DNA of 5,826 nt, taken from NCBI GenBank assembly GCA_017502965.1, contig JAFVTZ010000004.1:1-5826 (forward strand). The letters run 5' to 3'. The notes beneath the pieces are model-generated. The model ran no database searches. It was not told the origin of the DNA and saw only the letters and a program-made list of their open reading frames with translations. The position numbers were made by a program, and so were the translations under genes. Positions 1 to 5,676 of this stretch are shown piece by piece; within the stretch, counting starts at the first letter, position 1, and each line of letters begins with the position of its first letter. The stretch is from Clostridia bacterium (lineage in GTDB: Bacteria; Bacillota; Clostridia; Oscillospirales; Acutalibacteraceae).

Positions 1-73
1 GAAATTATTTACCACCGCCTGAACTATATACCCCACATAGCAAGCAAGTTTTGTAGATGTATATTTGCGCAAC
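1..73. other. Gene-free left edge, content undetermined
   Basis: This stretch lies just downstream of the HAD phosphatase gene and is cut by the window edge. On the plus strand all three frames are open at the edge and close at different points: frame 1 stops at 88-90, frame 2 at 20-22 and frame 3 at about 54. A convergent gene could therefore end here, but none of the three short tails is recognisable. An 8-bp palindrome, TTGCGCAA (65-72), sits against the phosphatase stop codon. It has no T-run after it, so it is not an intrinsic terminator. I see no tRNA or other RNA gene. Confidence 0.3.
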
Positions 74-730
74 TTAAATCTCCTCTATGATTTTAAGGAT
101 TTCACAAGGCTTTTCGACTATGTAATCGGCTCCGTTCTCTAAAAGTTCCTCTTTTCCTCTGAAGCCCCAGAGCACACCGATTCCTTTGCAGCCTGCATTT
201 ACAGATGCTGCCATATCCATACCTGAATCACCCGCTAAAACACATTCATCGGGTTTTACACCGAGTTCTTCCATAAGTTTAAAGGTGAGTTTAACATCAG
301 GTTTTACAGGGTAGCCTTCCATTTTACCGTAAATCACATCAAAAACACTGACATCAAAAAGTTTGTTTACAACCTCTAAGGTCATTTCGTGTTTTTTGTT
401 GGATATAATACCAATCTTTAAACCTTTTTGCTTTAAACCGCAAAGCAATTCGCAAATTCCTTCATAAGGTGCGGTTTTATCAGCAAAATGCTGACTGTAG
501 TGATTATAAAACACATCAAATACTTTTTTATGGGTATCACTATCCCTTTTATCCTCGGGTAAAATGCGCTCGATAAGACTCGGCATACCGTTGCCAACGA
601 AATACTTATACTTTTCTGTTTCGTGTGTGGGAAATCCAAAACTCTCCAAAGCGAAATTACAACTTGTTGCCAAATCGCAAAGAGAATTAACAAGAGTTCC
701 GTCCAGATCAAATAAAACTGCTTTAATCAT
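74..730 (-). CDS. gph: HAD-family hydrolase, phosphoglycolate phosphatase-like
   Basis: This is a soluble 218-residue protein of the haloacid dehalogenase superfamily, phosphoglycolate phosphatase/PpaX-like branch. Visible motifs are FDLDGT (nucleophile Asp8, acid/base Asp10) at the N-terminus, an ISNK motif with Ser110, Lys143 in VKPD, and GDSGMD with Asp168 and Asp172. The roughly 60-residue helical segment between motif I and the Rossmann core is the expected C1 cap. Length matches the family (about 215-225). The substrate cannot be read from sequence: 2-phosphoglycolate, pyrophosphate and other small phosphomonoesters are all used by relatives, so the gene symbol is tentative. I chose the ATG at 728-730 because AGAGG lies 8 nt upstream. 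The in-frame GTG at 737-739 overlaps that ribosome site. The gene lies after the rpmB terminator with no clear promoter, so expression probably depends on read-through. Confidence 0.85.
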   Translation of the reverse strand: MIKAVLFDLDGTLVNSLCDLATSCNFALESFGFPTHETEKYKYFVGNGMPSLIERILPEDKRDSDTHKKVFDVFYNHYSQHFADKTAPYEGICELLCGLKQKGLKIGIISNKKHEMTLEVVNKLFDVSVFDVIYGKMEGYPVKPDVKLTFKLMEELGVKPDECVLAGDSGMDMAASVNAGCKGIGVLWGFRGKEELLENGADYIVEKPCEILKIIEEI

Positions 731-738
731 ATAAAACA

Positions 739-743
739 CCTCT
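739..743 (-). promoter_or_regulatory. Ribosome binding site of the HAD phosphatase gene
   Basis: AGAGG on the minus strand leaves 8 nt before the ATG at 728-730. It overlaps the alternative GTG at 737-739 and so rules against that start. Confidence 0.65.
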
Positions 744-760
744 GTACTTACTGCATATAC

Positions 761-787
761 AAAAATCCCCTGAGCTGATGCTCAGGG
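761..787 (-). terminator. Intrinsic terminator after rpmB
   Basis: Read on the minus strand, CCCTGAGC and GCTCAGGG form a perfect 8-bp stem (780-787 with 768-775) around an ATCA loop (776-779). GA and five T residues (761-765) follow. The stem is GC-rich and the hairpin begins about 30 nt after the rpmB stop. It should end most rpmB transcripts before the downstream HAD phosphatase gene. The U-tract is short, so some read-through is plausible. Confidence 0.85.
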
Positions 788-818
788 TTATTTGCAAGAA
801 ATATAATTAAGTTCAATG

Positions 819-1007
819 TTAGATAGCGCGGGTTACCTTGCCTGAACGCAAGCAGCGGGTGCAAACATTGATACGGCGGGGCGAACCGTTTACGATTGCC
901 TTAACCTTCTTAACATTGGGCTTCCAGGTTCTGTTGCTACGTCTGTGTGAGTGAGAAACCTTAATTCCGAAAGCAATTTCTTTGTTGCAGATATCACATT
1001 TAGCCAT
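819..1007 (-). CDS. rpmB: 50S ribosomal protein bL28
   Basis: This is a 62-residue ribosomal protein L28 of the large subunit. It begins MAKCDIC and carries the basic SHSHRRSNRTWKPN segment (about residues 18-31) and the INVCTRCLRSGKV tail typical of the family. Cys4/Cys7 and Cys49/Cys52 form two CxxC pairs, so this is the zinc-binding (C+) form rather than a cysteine-free paralogue. I chose the ATG at 1005-1007 because the strong AAGGAGGTG site lies 8 nt upstream. The in-frame GTG at 1014-1016 is the end of that site, and starting there would add the untypical residues MQT. The gene has its own predicted promoter and terminator and is probably monocistronic. Its place after gpsA is not a widely conserved linkage that I know of. 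Confidence 0.97.
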   Translation of the reverse strand: MAKCDICNKEIAFGIKVSHSHRRSNRTWKPNVKKVKAIVNGSPRRINVCTRCLRSGKVTRAI

Positions 1008-1013
1008 GGTCTG

Positions 1014-1022
1014 CACCTCCTT
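1014..1022 (-). promoter_or_regulatory. Ribosome binding site of rpmB
   Basis: AAGGAGGTG on the minus strand has its GGAGG core at 1016-1020, 8 nt before the ATG at 1005-1007. The near-consensus site fits a highly expressed ribosomal protein and decides the start codon against the GTG contained in it. Confidence 0.85.
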
Positions 1023-1029
1023 CTTTATC

Positions 1030-1046
1030 TCGTGAAATAATCACGA
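1030..1046 (-). promoter_or_regulatory. Leader hairpin in the rpmB 5' untranslated region
   Basis: On the minus strand TCGTGA (1041-1046) and TCACGA (1030-1035) pair perfectly around a TTATT loop. The hairpin lies just downstream of the predicted transcription start and ends 7 nt before the AAGGAGGTG ribosome site. It is too weak and lacks a U-tract, so it is not a terminator. It could protect the 5' end, or be part of a ribosomal-protein leader element. The role is inference from position only. Confidence 0.4.
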
Positions 1047-1063
1047 CCGCAATAGCAAAAATA

Positions 1064-1092
1064 ATAATAACATACTATCTGTCAAAAATCAA
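1064..1092 (-). promoter_or_regulatory. Predicted sigma-A promoter of rpmB
   Basis: On the minus strand the -35 box is TTGATT (1087-1092, 4/6 to consensus). The spacer is 17 bp and the -10 box is TATTAT (1064-1069, 5/6), preceded by TG one base away (1071-1072), giving an extended -10. Transcription should start near 1057, about 50 nt before the rpmB ATG. An overlapping alternative uses TTGACA (1080-1085, perfect -35) with TATTTT 16 bp downstream. Either would serve the same gene. The rest of the gpsA-rpmB spacer is AT-rich and shows no terminator hairpin for the upstream operon. Confidence 0.7.
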
Positions 1093-1128
1093 GCATTTTT
1101 TTACAAATTCGTGTATTATTCTATATAA

Positions 1129-2109
1129 TCAGTGTTCGCGCGTGCTTGGACGGCGCATCAGATCATAAACCGCATCTTTTGGGGATTTATTATTATAAAG
1201 CGCCTGATAGCACTCGTTTATAATAGGCATTTCAATATTATACATTTTTGCAAGTTTATCTGCCATATCGGCGGCATAATAACCCTCTACCGTTCCAACC
1301 TCTTTTAAAGCAATTTCTACGGGCACTCCCTGACCTACCTTGAAACCGAACCGATTGTTACGGCTATGCTGAGATGTGCAGGTAACTACAAGGTCACCTA
1401 TACCGGTAAGCCCCGAAAATGTATATTCTTTAGCGCCCATACAAACTCCCAGTCTTGACATTTCGGCAAGACCTCTTGTTATAAGCGCCGCCTTTGTATT
1501 ATCACCAAGACCTAAGCCGTCGCAGACGCCTGCGGCAATAGCAATAACATTTTTAAGCGCACCCCCGAGTTCAACTCCGACAAGGTCGATAGATGTATAA
1601 ATTCTGAGGGTTTCGCTTGAGAGAATATTCTGAACTGCCTGAGCGGCAGGAAGGGATTTTGAAGCCGCAACCAAAGAAGTCGGTATATTGCGGGCGACCT
1701 CTTCCGCGTGAGATGGACCCGACAAAACAACAACGGGACTATCGGGTAATTCCTCACTTATAACTTCGGAAAGTCGCTTTAAACTATTCTTTTCAAAACC
1801 TTTAGAAACATTTACAACTATTCCAAAATCGCTCTGAGTCTTCAGTTTCAAGGCAACCTCACGAACTGCGGTAGACGGTGTTGCAATTATTGTTATAACA
1901 TCGCCTTTTACGCAGGATAAATCATCGGTTATTTTTATTGCCTCAGGCAAGAAAATTCCTTTAAGCAAACGCTCATTGGTTCGTTTTTCACTCAGCAACT
2001 CTACCTCATCTTTAAAAGGCGACCATAAAGTTACATCACAGCCTTTATTAAAAGCACAAAGTGCTAAAGCCATTCCCCAACCGCCTGAACCTAAAACCGT
2101 AACCTTCAT
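1129..2109 (-). CDS. gpsA: NAD(P)+-dependent glycerol-3-phosphate dehydrogenase
   Basis: GpsA reduces dihydroxyacetone phosphate to sn-glycerol-3-phosphate in the cytosol, supplying the backbone for phospholipids. The 326-residue length is typical. The N-terminal Rossmann fold carries GSGGWG (residues 7-12), a variant of the usual GAGSWG. Further signatures are VSKGFE (101-106), LSGPSHAEEV (129-138), GALKN with catalytic Lys186, GLGDNTKAALITRG (200-213), SGLTGIGDL (232-240) and SRNNRFG (249-255). The ATG overlaps the plsY stop by one base (TAATG), and only a weak GGCGG ribosome site lies 9 nt upstream. Translation therefore probably depends on ribosomes finishing plsY. The product feeds PlsY, the previous gene. 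No terminator is visible after the stop, and spoIVA, which often lies close to gpsA in spore-formers, is not next. Confidence 0.97.
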   Translation of the reverse strand: MKVTVLGSGGWGMALALCAFNKGCDVTLWSPFKDEVELLSEKRTNERLLKGIFLPEAIKITDDLSCVKGDVITIIATPSTAVREVALKLKTQSDFGIVVNVSKGFEKNSLKRLSEVISEELPDSPVVVLSGPSHAEEVARNIPTSLVAASKSLPAAQAVQNILSSETLRIYTSIDLVGVELGGALKNVIAIAAGVCDGLGLGDNTKAALITRGLAEMSRLGVCMGAKEYTFSGLTGIGDLVVTCTSQHSRNNRFGFKVGQGVPVEIALKEVGTVEGYYAADMADKLAKMYNIEMPIINECYQALYNNKSPKDAVYDLMRRPSTREH

Positions 2110-2759
2110 TACTTTTTACCGCCTTTTCCGATTTTAGACTCTGTTCCTGCAATAAGTCGCTTTATATTATCCTTATGCTTTATGAATACAATAGCACCCA
2201 TAGCAACAGTTAAAAGAGCCTGAGGAAGTATTGAAGCAGAAGTATCGTGAAGAATAATCGCGAGAACAACTACCACAACTGTGGCAAGAAGCGAACTCAA
2301 AGAAACAATTTTTGTCAGCACAGTTGAAAGAGCAAAAACAGCAAGACCGCTAATAATTGCAACTGGAGAGCAAATTGCGAAAATGCCGACACTTGTTGCC
2401 ACACCTTTTCCGCCCTTGAACTGGAAGAAAATGGGCAGAACATGACCTACCATACAGGCAAAACCGCAGATATATGCGCCGTACACAGGATTTGCCCACT
2501 CTGCTCCTTGAGATGAGAGCATATAATCAAACACAAGTTTACCCATAAATGTTGCAACAAAGCCTTTTAATGCATCGCACAAAAAGGTAAGAGCCCCGGG
2601 CAGAAAACCTGCATTTCGCATAACATTGGTTGTTCCTGCGTTTCCGCTTCCGAGTTTTCTTACATCAGTTTTAAGAAATGCATTACTGAAAATTACAGCA
2701 AAATTTATACTGCCGATTAAATAAGCCGCAATTGCAGTGATTATAGCAGTGATAAGCAT
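2109..2759 (-). CDS. plsY: Acyl-phosphate:glycerol-3-phosphate acyltransferase PlsY
   Basis: PlsY is an integral membrane enzyme that transfers an acyl chain from acyl-phosphate (made by PlsX) to sn-glycerol-3-phosphate, giving lysophosphatidate. The 216-residue protein is mostly hydrophobic, with membrane segments near residues 2-25, 52-72, 93-113, 119-145 and 150-170, and a basic C-terminus. All three family motifs are present: GSGNAGTTNVMR (37-48, canonical GSGNxGATN with one Ala-to-Thr change), KGGKGVATSVG (115-125), and the C-terminal HKDNIKRLIAGTESK (195-209). The ATG overlaps the der stop (TAATG), with a GGGGAG ribosome site 7 nt upstream inside der, so translation is probably coupled. 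Its substrate is the product of the downstream gpsA. PlsX is not in the window. Confidence 0.96.
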   Translation of the reverse strand: MLITAIITAIAAYLIGSINFAVIFSNAFLKTDVRKLGSGNAGTTNVMRNAGFLPGALTFLCDALKGFVATFMGKLVFDYMLSSQGAEWANPVYGAYICGFACMVGHVLPIFFQFKGGKGVATSVGIFAICSPVAIISGLAVFALSTVLTKIVSLSSLLATVVVVVLAIILHDTSASILPQALLTVAMGAIVFIKHKDNIKRLIAGTESKIGKGGKK

Positions 2760-4081
2760 TACTTATCTCCCCTTTCGCGAATAACGAATCTTACAGGTGT
2801 ACCCTCCAAACCGAAGGTAGAACGAATCTGATTTTCAAGATATCTCTGATAAGAAAAATGGAAAAGTTCTGCCTTGTTGCAAAAGCAAACAAATGTTGGC
2901 GGACGGGTTGAAGCCTGAGTCATATAATAAATCTTGAGTCTCTTACCCTTATCTGTAGGCGGTTGAACACGGGCAGTTGCATCTGCTAAAATATCGTTGA
3001 GCATACCTGTTGAGATGCGCATATTATTCTGCTCGTTTACATATTTTATCAGTTCAAACAGCCTGTCAACACGCTGACCTGTTTTTGCAGAAATGAAAAC
3101 CATGGGAGCATAGGGCATAAACGAGAAATCAACACTCAGTTTTTTGCGTAAAGAATCCATTGTAGTGCCGTCTTTCTCTACAGCATCCCACTTATTTATC
3201 GCAATTATGCAGGCTCTGCCCTGCTCTAAAGCAAGACCCGCAACCTTGGAATCCTGCTCCGTGAAACCGTCAGTAGCGTCTATCATAATAACGCATACAT
3301 CCGCTCTCTCAATAGCCATTTTAGCCCTGAGCACACTGTATTTCTCGATTTTATCCTCAACTTTGGATTTGCGTCTTAAACCCGCAGTATCAATAAAATT
3401 ATATTTAACACCGTTTTTTTCTATTCTTGTATCGATAGCGTCCCTTGTAGTACCTGCAATATCAGAAACAATAGACCTTGCCTCTCCCGCTATCTGATTT
3501 ATAAGAGAAGATTTTCCCGCATTAGGTTTTCCGATTACGGCAACATTGATTATATCTTCATCCTCGTCGTCAAAATCCTCAACCGGAATATGGGCTATAA
3601 CCTCATCAAGCAAGTCCCCCGTTCCTGTTCCGTGAACAGAGGAAACGGCAATCGGCTCACCAAGCCCCAAATTATAAAACTCATAAAATTCAGAGGGGGT
3701 TTCTCCTATCTTATCGCACTTATTAACGCAAAGCACAATAGGTTTTCCGCTTTTTCTGAGCATTGCGGCAACTTCCTCATCAGCCGCAGTAACACCGCTT
3801 TTAATATCGGTAACAAAAATTATTGCAGATGCGGTATCAATAGCAAGTTGAGCCTGAGCACGCATACTGCTTAAAATTATATCGTCGGTCTTAGGCTCAA
3901 TACCGCCTGTATCCACAAGCATAAGTTTTCTGCCGAGCCACTCTGCATCACCGTAAATACGGTCGCGTGTGACACCGGGGGTATCGTCCACTATAGAAAG
4001 CCTTTTACCGATTATTTTATTAAAAAGTGTGGATTTACCCACATTCGGTCTGCCGACAACGGCAACAATAGGTTTAGCCAT
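2759..4081 (-). CDS. der: Ribosome-assembly GTPase Der (EngA)
   Basis: Der is an essential GTPase with two tandem G domains and a KH-like C-terminal domain, acting in late maturation of the 50S subunit. The first G domain shows GRPNVGKS (residues 10-17), DTGG (57-60), NKCD (120-123) and SSVHG (147-151). An acidic linker rich in Asp and Glu (168-176) leads to the second domain with GKPNAGKS (184-191), DTAG (231-234), NKWD (296-299) and SAKTG (331-335). The KH-like part covers about 350-440 and ends in a basic tail. All nucleotide-binding residues are intact, and 440 residues is the usual length. The start has an AAGGAGA ribosome site about 7 nt upstream, and only 13 bp separate it from the DUF512 gene, so the two are probably co-transcribed. 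Confidence 0.98.
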   Translation of the reverse strand: MAKPIVAVVGRPNVGKSTLFNKIIGKRLSIVDDTPGVTRDRIYGDAEWLGRKLMLVDTGGIEPKTDDIILSSMRAQAQLAIDTASAIIFVTDIKSGVTAADEEVAAMLRKSGKPIVLCVNKCDKIGETPSEFYEFYNLGLGEPIAVSSVHGTGTGDLLDEVIAHIPVEDFDDEDEDIINVAVIGKPNAGKSSLINQIAGEARSIVSDIAGTTRDAIDTRIEKNGVKYNFIDTAGLRRKSKVEDKIEKYSVLRAKMAIERADVCVIMIDATDGFTEQDSKVAGLALEQGRACIIAINKWDAVEKDGTTMDSLRKKLSVDFSFMPYAPMVFISAKTGQRVDRLFELIKYVNEQNNMRISTGMLNDILADATARVQPPTDKGKRLKIYYMTQASTRPPTFVCFCNKAELFHFSYQRYLENQIRSTFGLEGTPVRFVIRERGDK

Positions 4082-4094
4082 ACTCTTCTCCTTG

Positions 4095-5405
4095 CTATTC
4101 TTTGATTGACAGTATACTGTCCACTAATACAAACCCGTCATTATCGACATGTGTTATCTGAACTCCTAATTTTTCTTTGAGTTCATCTAAAGTTATACTG
4201 TCAAGAAACATATCTCCACCGTCTCTGAGCATTACCGACGGGATTAGTAATTCCTCGCCTAAATCTTTGCCATTCAACTGTTCAATTATATCGGTTGCGG
4301 TGACAAGACCCGAAACGGTTATCTCTCCACCAAAGAAATTATTTTTGACAGCAATCACTTTACAGATAAGATTATCCCACTTTTTTACCATTCTGTCAAC
4401 TATTTGTGAAATAAATGGATATGCCGCCTCGCCTGTGGCTATTGTAATTATGCGCTGACTTTGCAGTTTATAATCACAGTTCTCTATCGCCTCAAAGGCC
4501 TCTTTCAGCATTAAGGGCACTAATCCCACACCGTTTTCAAGTTGCAGAAATTCCTCGTAATAAGTGGCATCGGGCAGAGGCTTTTCCGCTATAATATAAA
4601 ACTCGTCTGCCGCAAAAACGCGTCTGTTTCCGTACTTTTCAACACACTCGTCTCCGAAACGGTCTATAATCTCAATGGTTTTTCTCGCATTCTCTTTATC
4701 GAAAGGTTTGACATCCGCAAGACCTTCTCTGTAACGGGTAAGACCCACAGGCACAGCCGCAATACATTCGGCATTCTCGAGTGCTGTTAAATCGCGTAAA
4801 GTTCTTTCAAGTTCCTCGCCGTCATTATACCCCGGACAAAGCACCATCTGACAGTTTATCTTTATACCGGCATCATTAAATCTGCCTATTATTTCCAGAA
4901 CTTTGCCTGCATTTTTATTGTTCATCATCCGAACTCTCAGTTCTGGATTTGTTGTATGAACAGAAATATTTATCGGGCTGATATGAAGTTTTATAATTCG
5001 CTCAACCTCGTGTTCAGTGATATTGGTAAGGGTGATATAGTTGCCGAAAAGGAAAGAAAGACGTGAATCGTCATCCTTAAAATAAAGAGTTTCGCGAAGA
5101 CCTTTTGGTAACTGGTCGATAAAGCAGAACACACACTTATTACGGCAGGAATGTTTTTTATCCATAAGATATGTTTCAAACTCAAGCCCCAACTCATCAT
5201 ACTCGCCTTTTTTTATCTTGGCGGATTTAAGTTTGCCTTTGGAATTTATATACTCAAGCGTGAGTTTCTCGTTTTCCTGGTAAAAACGGTAATCGAGAAC
5301 ATCCATTATTTCATTTTTATCAAGAGAAACCAGTGTATCCCCTGCTCTGACTCCTGCTTTATAAGCAGGGCTGCCCTTTAAAACTTGCTTTATAATAACT
5401 GACAC
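4095..5405 (-). CDS. DUF512 family protein: PDZ plus radical-SAM-like FeS domain
   Basis: This is a conserved protein of unknown biochemical function, about 436 residues, no signal peptide. Residues are numbered here from the upstream GTG at 5412-5414. An N-terminal PDZ-like domain (about 5-70) contains GSPAYKAGVRAGDTL. A radical-SAM-like core follows with a CxxxCxxC cluster (Cys90, Cys94, Cys97) in SCRNKCVFCFIDQLP, and further family blocks such as NISVHTTNPELRVRMM. The C-terminal DUF512 domain (about 280-430) has NNFFGGEITVSGLVTATDI and MLRDGGDMFLDSITLDEL. The cysteine spacing fits a [4Fe-4S] cluster used with S-adenosylmethionine, but the substrate is unknown. The GTG at 5412-5414 shares a base with the AAGGGG ribosome site, so I chose the in-frame GTG at 5403-5405, 8 nt downstream of it. 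The protein leads the cluster with der. Confidence 0.93.
   Translation of the reverse strand: MSVIIKQVLKGSPAYKAGVRAGDTLVSLDKNEIMDVLDYRFYQENEKLTLEYINSKGKLKSAKIKKGEYDELGLEFETYLMDKKHSCRNKCVFCFIDQLPKGLRETLYFKDDDSRLSFLFGNYITLTNITEHEVERIIKLHISPINISVHTTNPELRVRMMNNKNAGKVLEIIGRFNDAGIKINCQMVLCPGYNDGEELERTLRDLTALENAECIAAVPVGLTRYREGLADVKPFDKENARKTIEIIDRFGDECVEKYGNRRVFAADEFYIIAEKPLPDATYYEEFLQLENGVGLVPLMLKEAFEAIENCDYKLQSQRIITIATGEAAYPFISQIVDRMVKKWDNLICKVIAVKNNFFGGEITVSGLVTATDIIEQLNGKDLGEELLIPSVMLRDGGDMFLDSITLDELKEKLGVQITHVDNDGFVLVDSILSIKE
5340..5370 (-). repeat. Competing hairpin arms early in the DUF512 gene
   Basis: On the plus strand CCTGCT occurs twice (5341-5346 and 5353-5358), followed by one AGCAGG (5364-5369). 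In the mRNA the first-transcribed arm (5363-5370) can pair perfectly over 7 bp with either later copy: with 5353-5359 through a 3-nt loop, or with 5340-5346 through a 17-nt loop. The two pairings exclude each other. The element lies about 35-65 nt after the start codon, in the part that encodes the PDZ glycine-rich loop. It may be a by-product of the repeated Ala-Gly coding, so a function is not established. Confidence 0.35.
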
Positions 5406-5413
5406 ACATTTCA

Positions 5414-5420
5414 CCCCTTA
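5414..5420 (-). promoter_or_regulatory. Ribosome binding site of the DUF512 gene
   Basis: TAAGGGG on the minus strand is an imperfect Shine-Dalgarno sequence. It leaves 8 nt before the GTG at 5403-5405 and shares its last G with the GTG at 5412-5414, which makes the latter an unlikely start. An out-of-frame ATG at 5407-5409 leads only to a short frame and is probably not used. Confidence 0.5.
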
Positions 5421-5423
5421 TGC

Positions 5424-5454
5424 AAAAAATAAGAGGAGGAAATTACTCCTCCTC
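5424..5454 (-). terminator. Intrinsic terminator after rpmF
   Basis: On the minus strand GAGGAGGA (5447-5454) pairs perfectly with TCCTCCTC (5433-5440) around a GTAATT loop. TTA and six T residues follow (5424-5432). It starts 14 nt after the rpmF stop and should end the yceD-rpmF transcript. Only 18 bp remain between its T-run and the DUF512 start, too little for a separate promoter. The downstream genes must therefore rely on read-through or on a promoter inside rpmF. Confidence 0.85.
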
Positions 5455-5468
5455 AGGTTATTTGAGAA

Positions 5469-5648
5469 TTATTCAGCAACCTTGATAACCTCGCGGCCAT
5501 TGTACTTACCGCAGGCAGGGCAAAGTCTGTGGGGGCGCTTATATTCGCCGCACTCACACTTAACCAAAGTAGGAGCAGTGAGCTTCCATACATTGTTTCT
5601 TCTCTTATCTCTTCTTGCTTTAGAAGTTTTTCTCTTCGGTACTGCCAT
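5469..5648 (-). CDS. rpmF: 50S ribosomal protein bL32
   Basis: This is a 59-residue ribosomal protein L32 of the large subunit. The N-terminus MAVPKRKTSKARRDKRR is a strong family signature, followed by NNVWKL and a zinc-ribbon region ending PHRLCPACGKYNGREV. The first half of the zinc site reads KCECGE, so Cys31 and Cys33 are in CxC spacing. The usual form is CxxC (as in CPxCGE). The second pair, Cys43 and Cys46, is a normal CxxC. An AAGGAGGT ribosome site (5657-5664) lies 8 nt before the ATG. The upstream DUF177/YceD gene ends 28 bp away; yceD-rpmF is a very widely conserved pair. A terminator follows the stop directly. Confidence 0.96.
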   Translation of the reverse strand: MAVPKRKTSKARRDKRRNNVWKLTAPTLVKCECGEYKRPHRLCPACGKYNGREVIKVAE

Positions 5649-5676
5649 TTTTCGGCACCTCCTTAAGTTGATATTA

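Noticed and set aside
1..34. tRNA-like stretch on the minus strand (a TAGTTCAGGCGGTGG string resembles a D-arm)
   Set aside because: The D-stem does not close, the spacing after the acceptor-like run is off, and the window ends before an anticodon or T-arm could be seen.
1087..1104. A-run and T-run around 1087-1104 as a terminator for gpsA
   Set aside because: Only A/T pairs can form and there is no GC stem; it does not look like an intrinsic terminator and overlaps the rpmB promoter.
3144..3497. Plus-strand open frame of 117 codons inside der
   Set aside because: It lies wholly antisense to the well-conserved G domain of der, has no recognisable motifs and no ribosome site; it is a shadow of the real gene.
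5433..5454. GGAGGAG in the rpmF terminator as a ribosome site for a small leader peptide
   Set aside because: No ATG, GTG or TTG with a meaningful frame follows at a suitable distance; the sequence is fully explained as a terminator stem.
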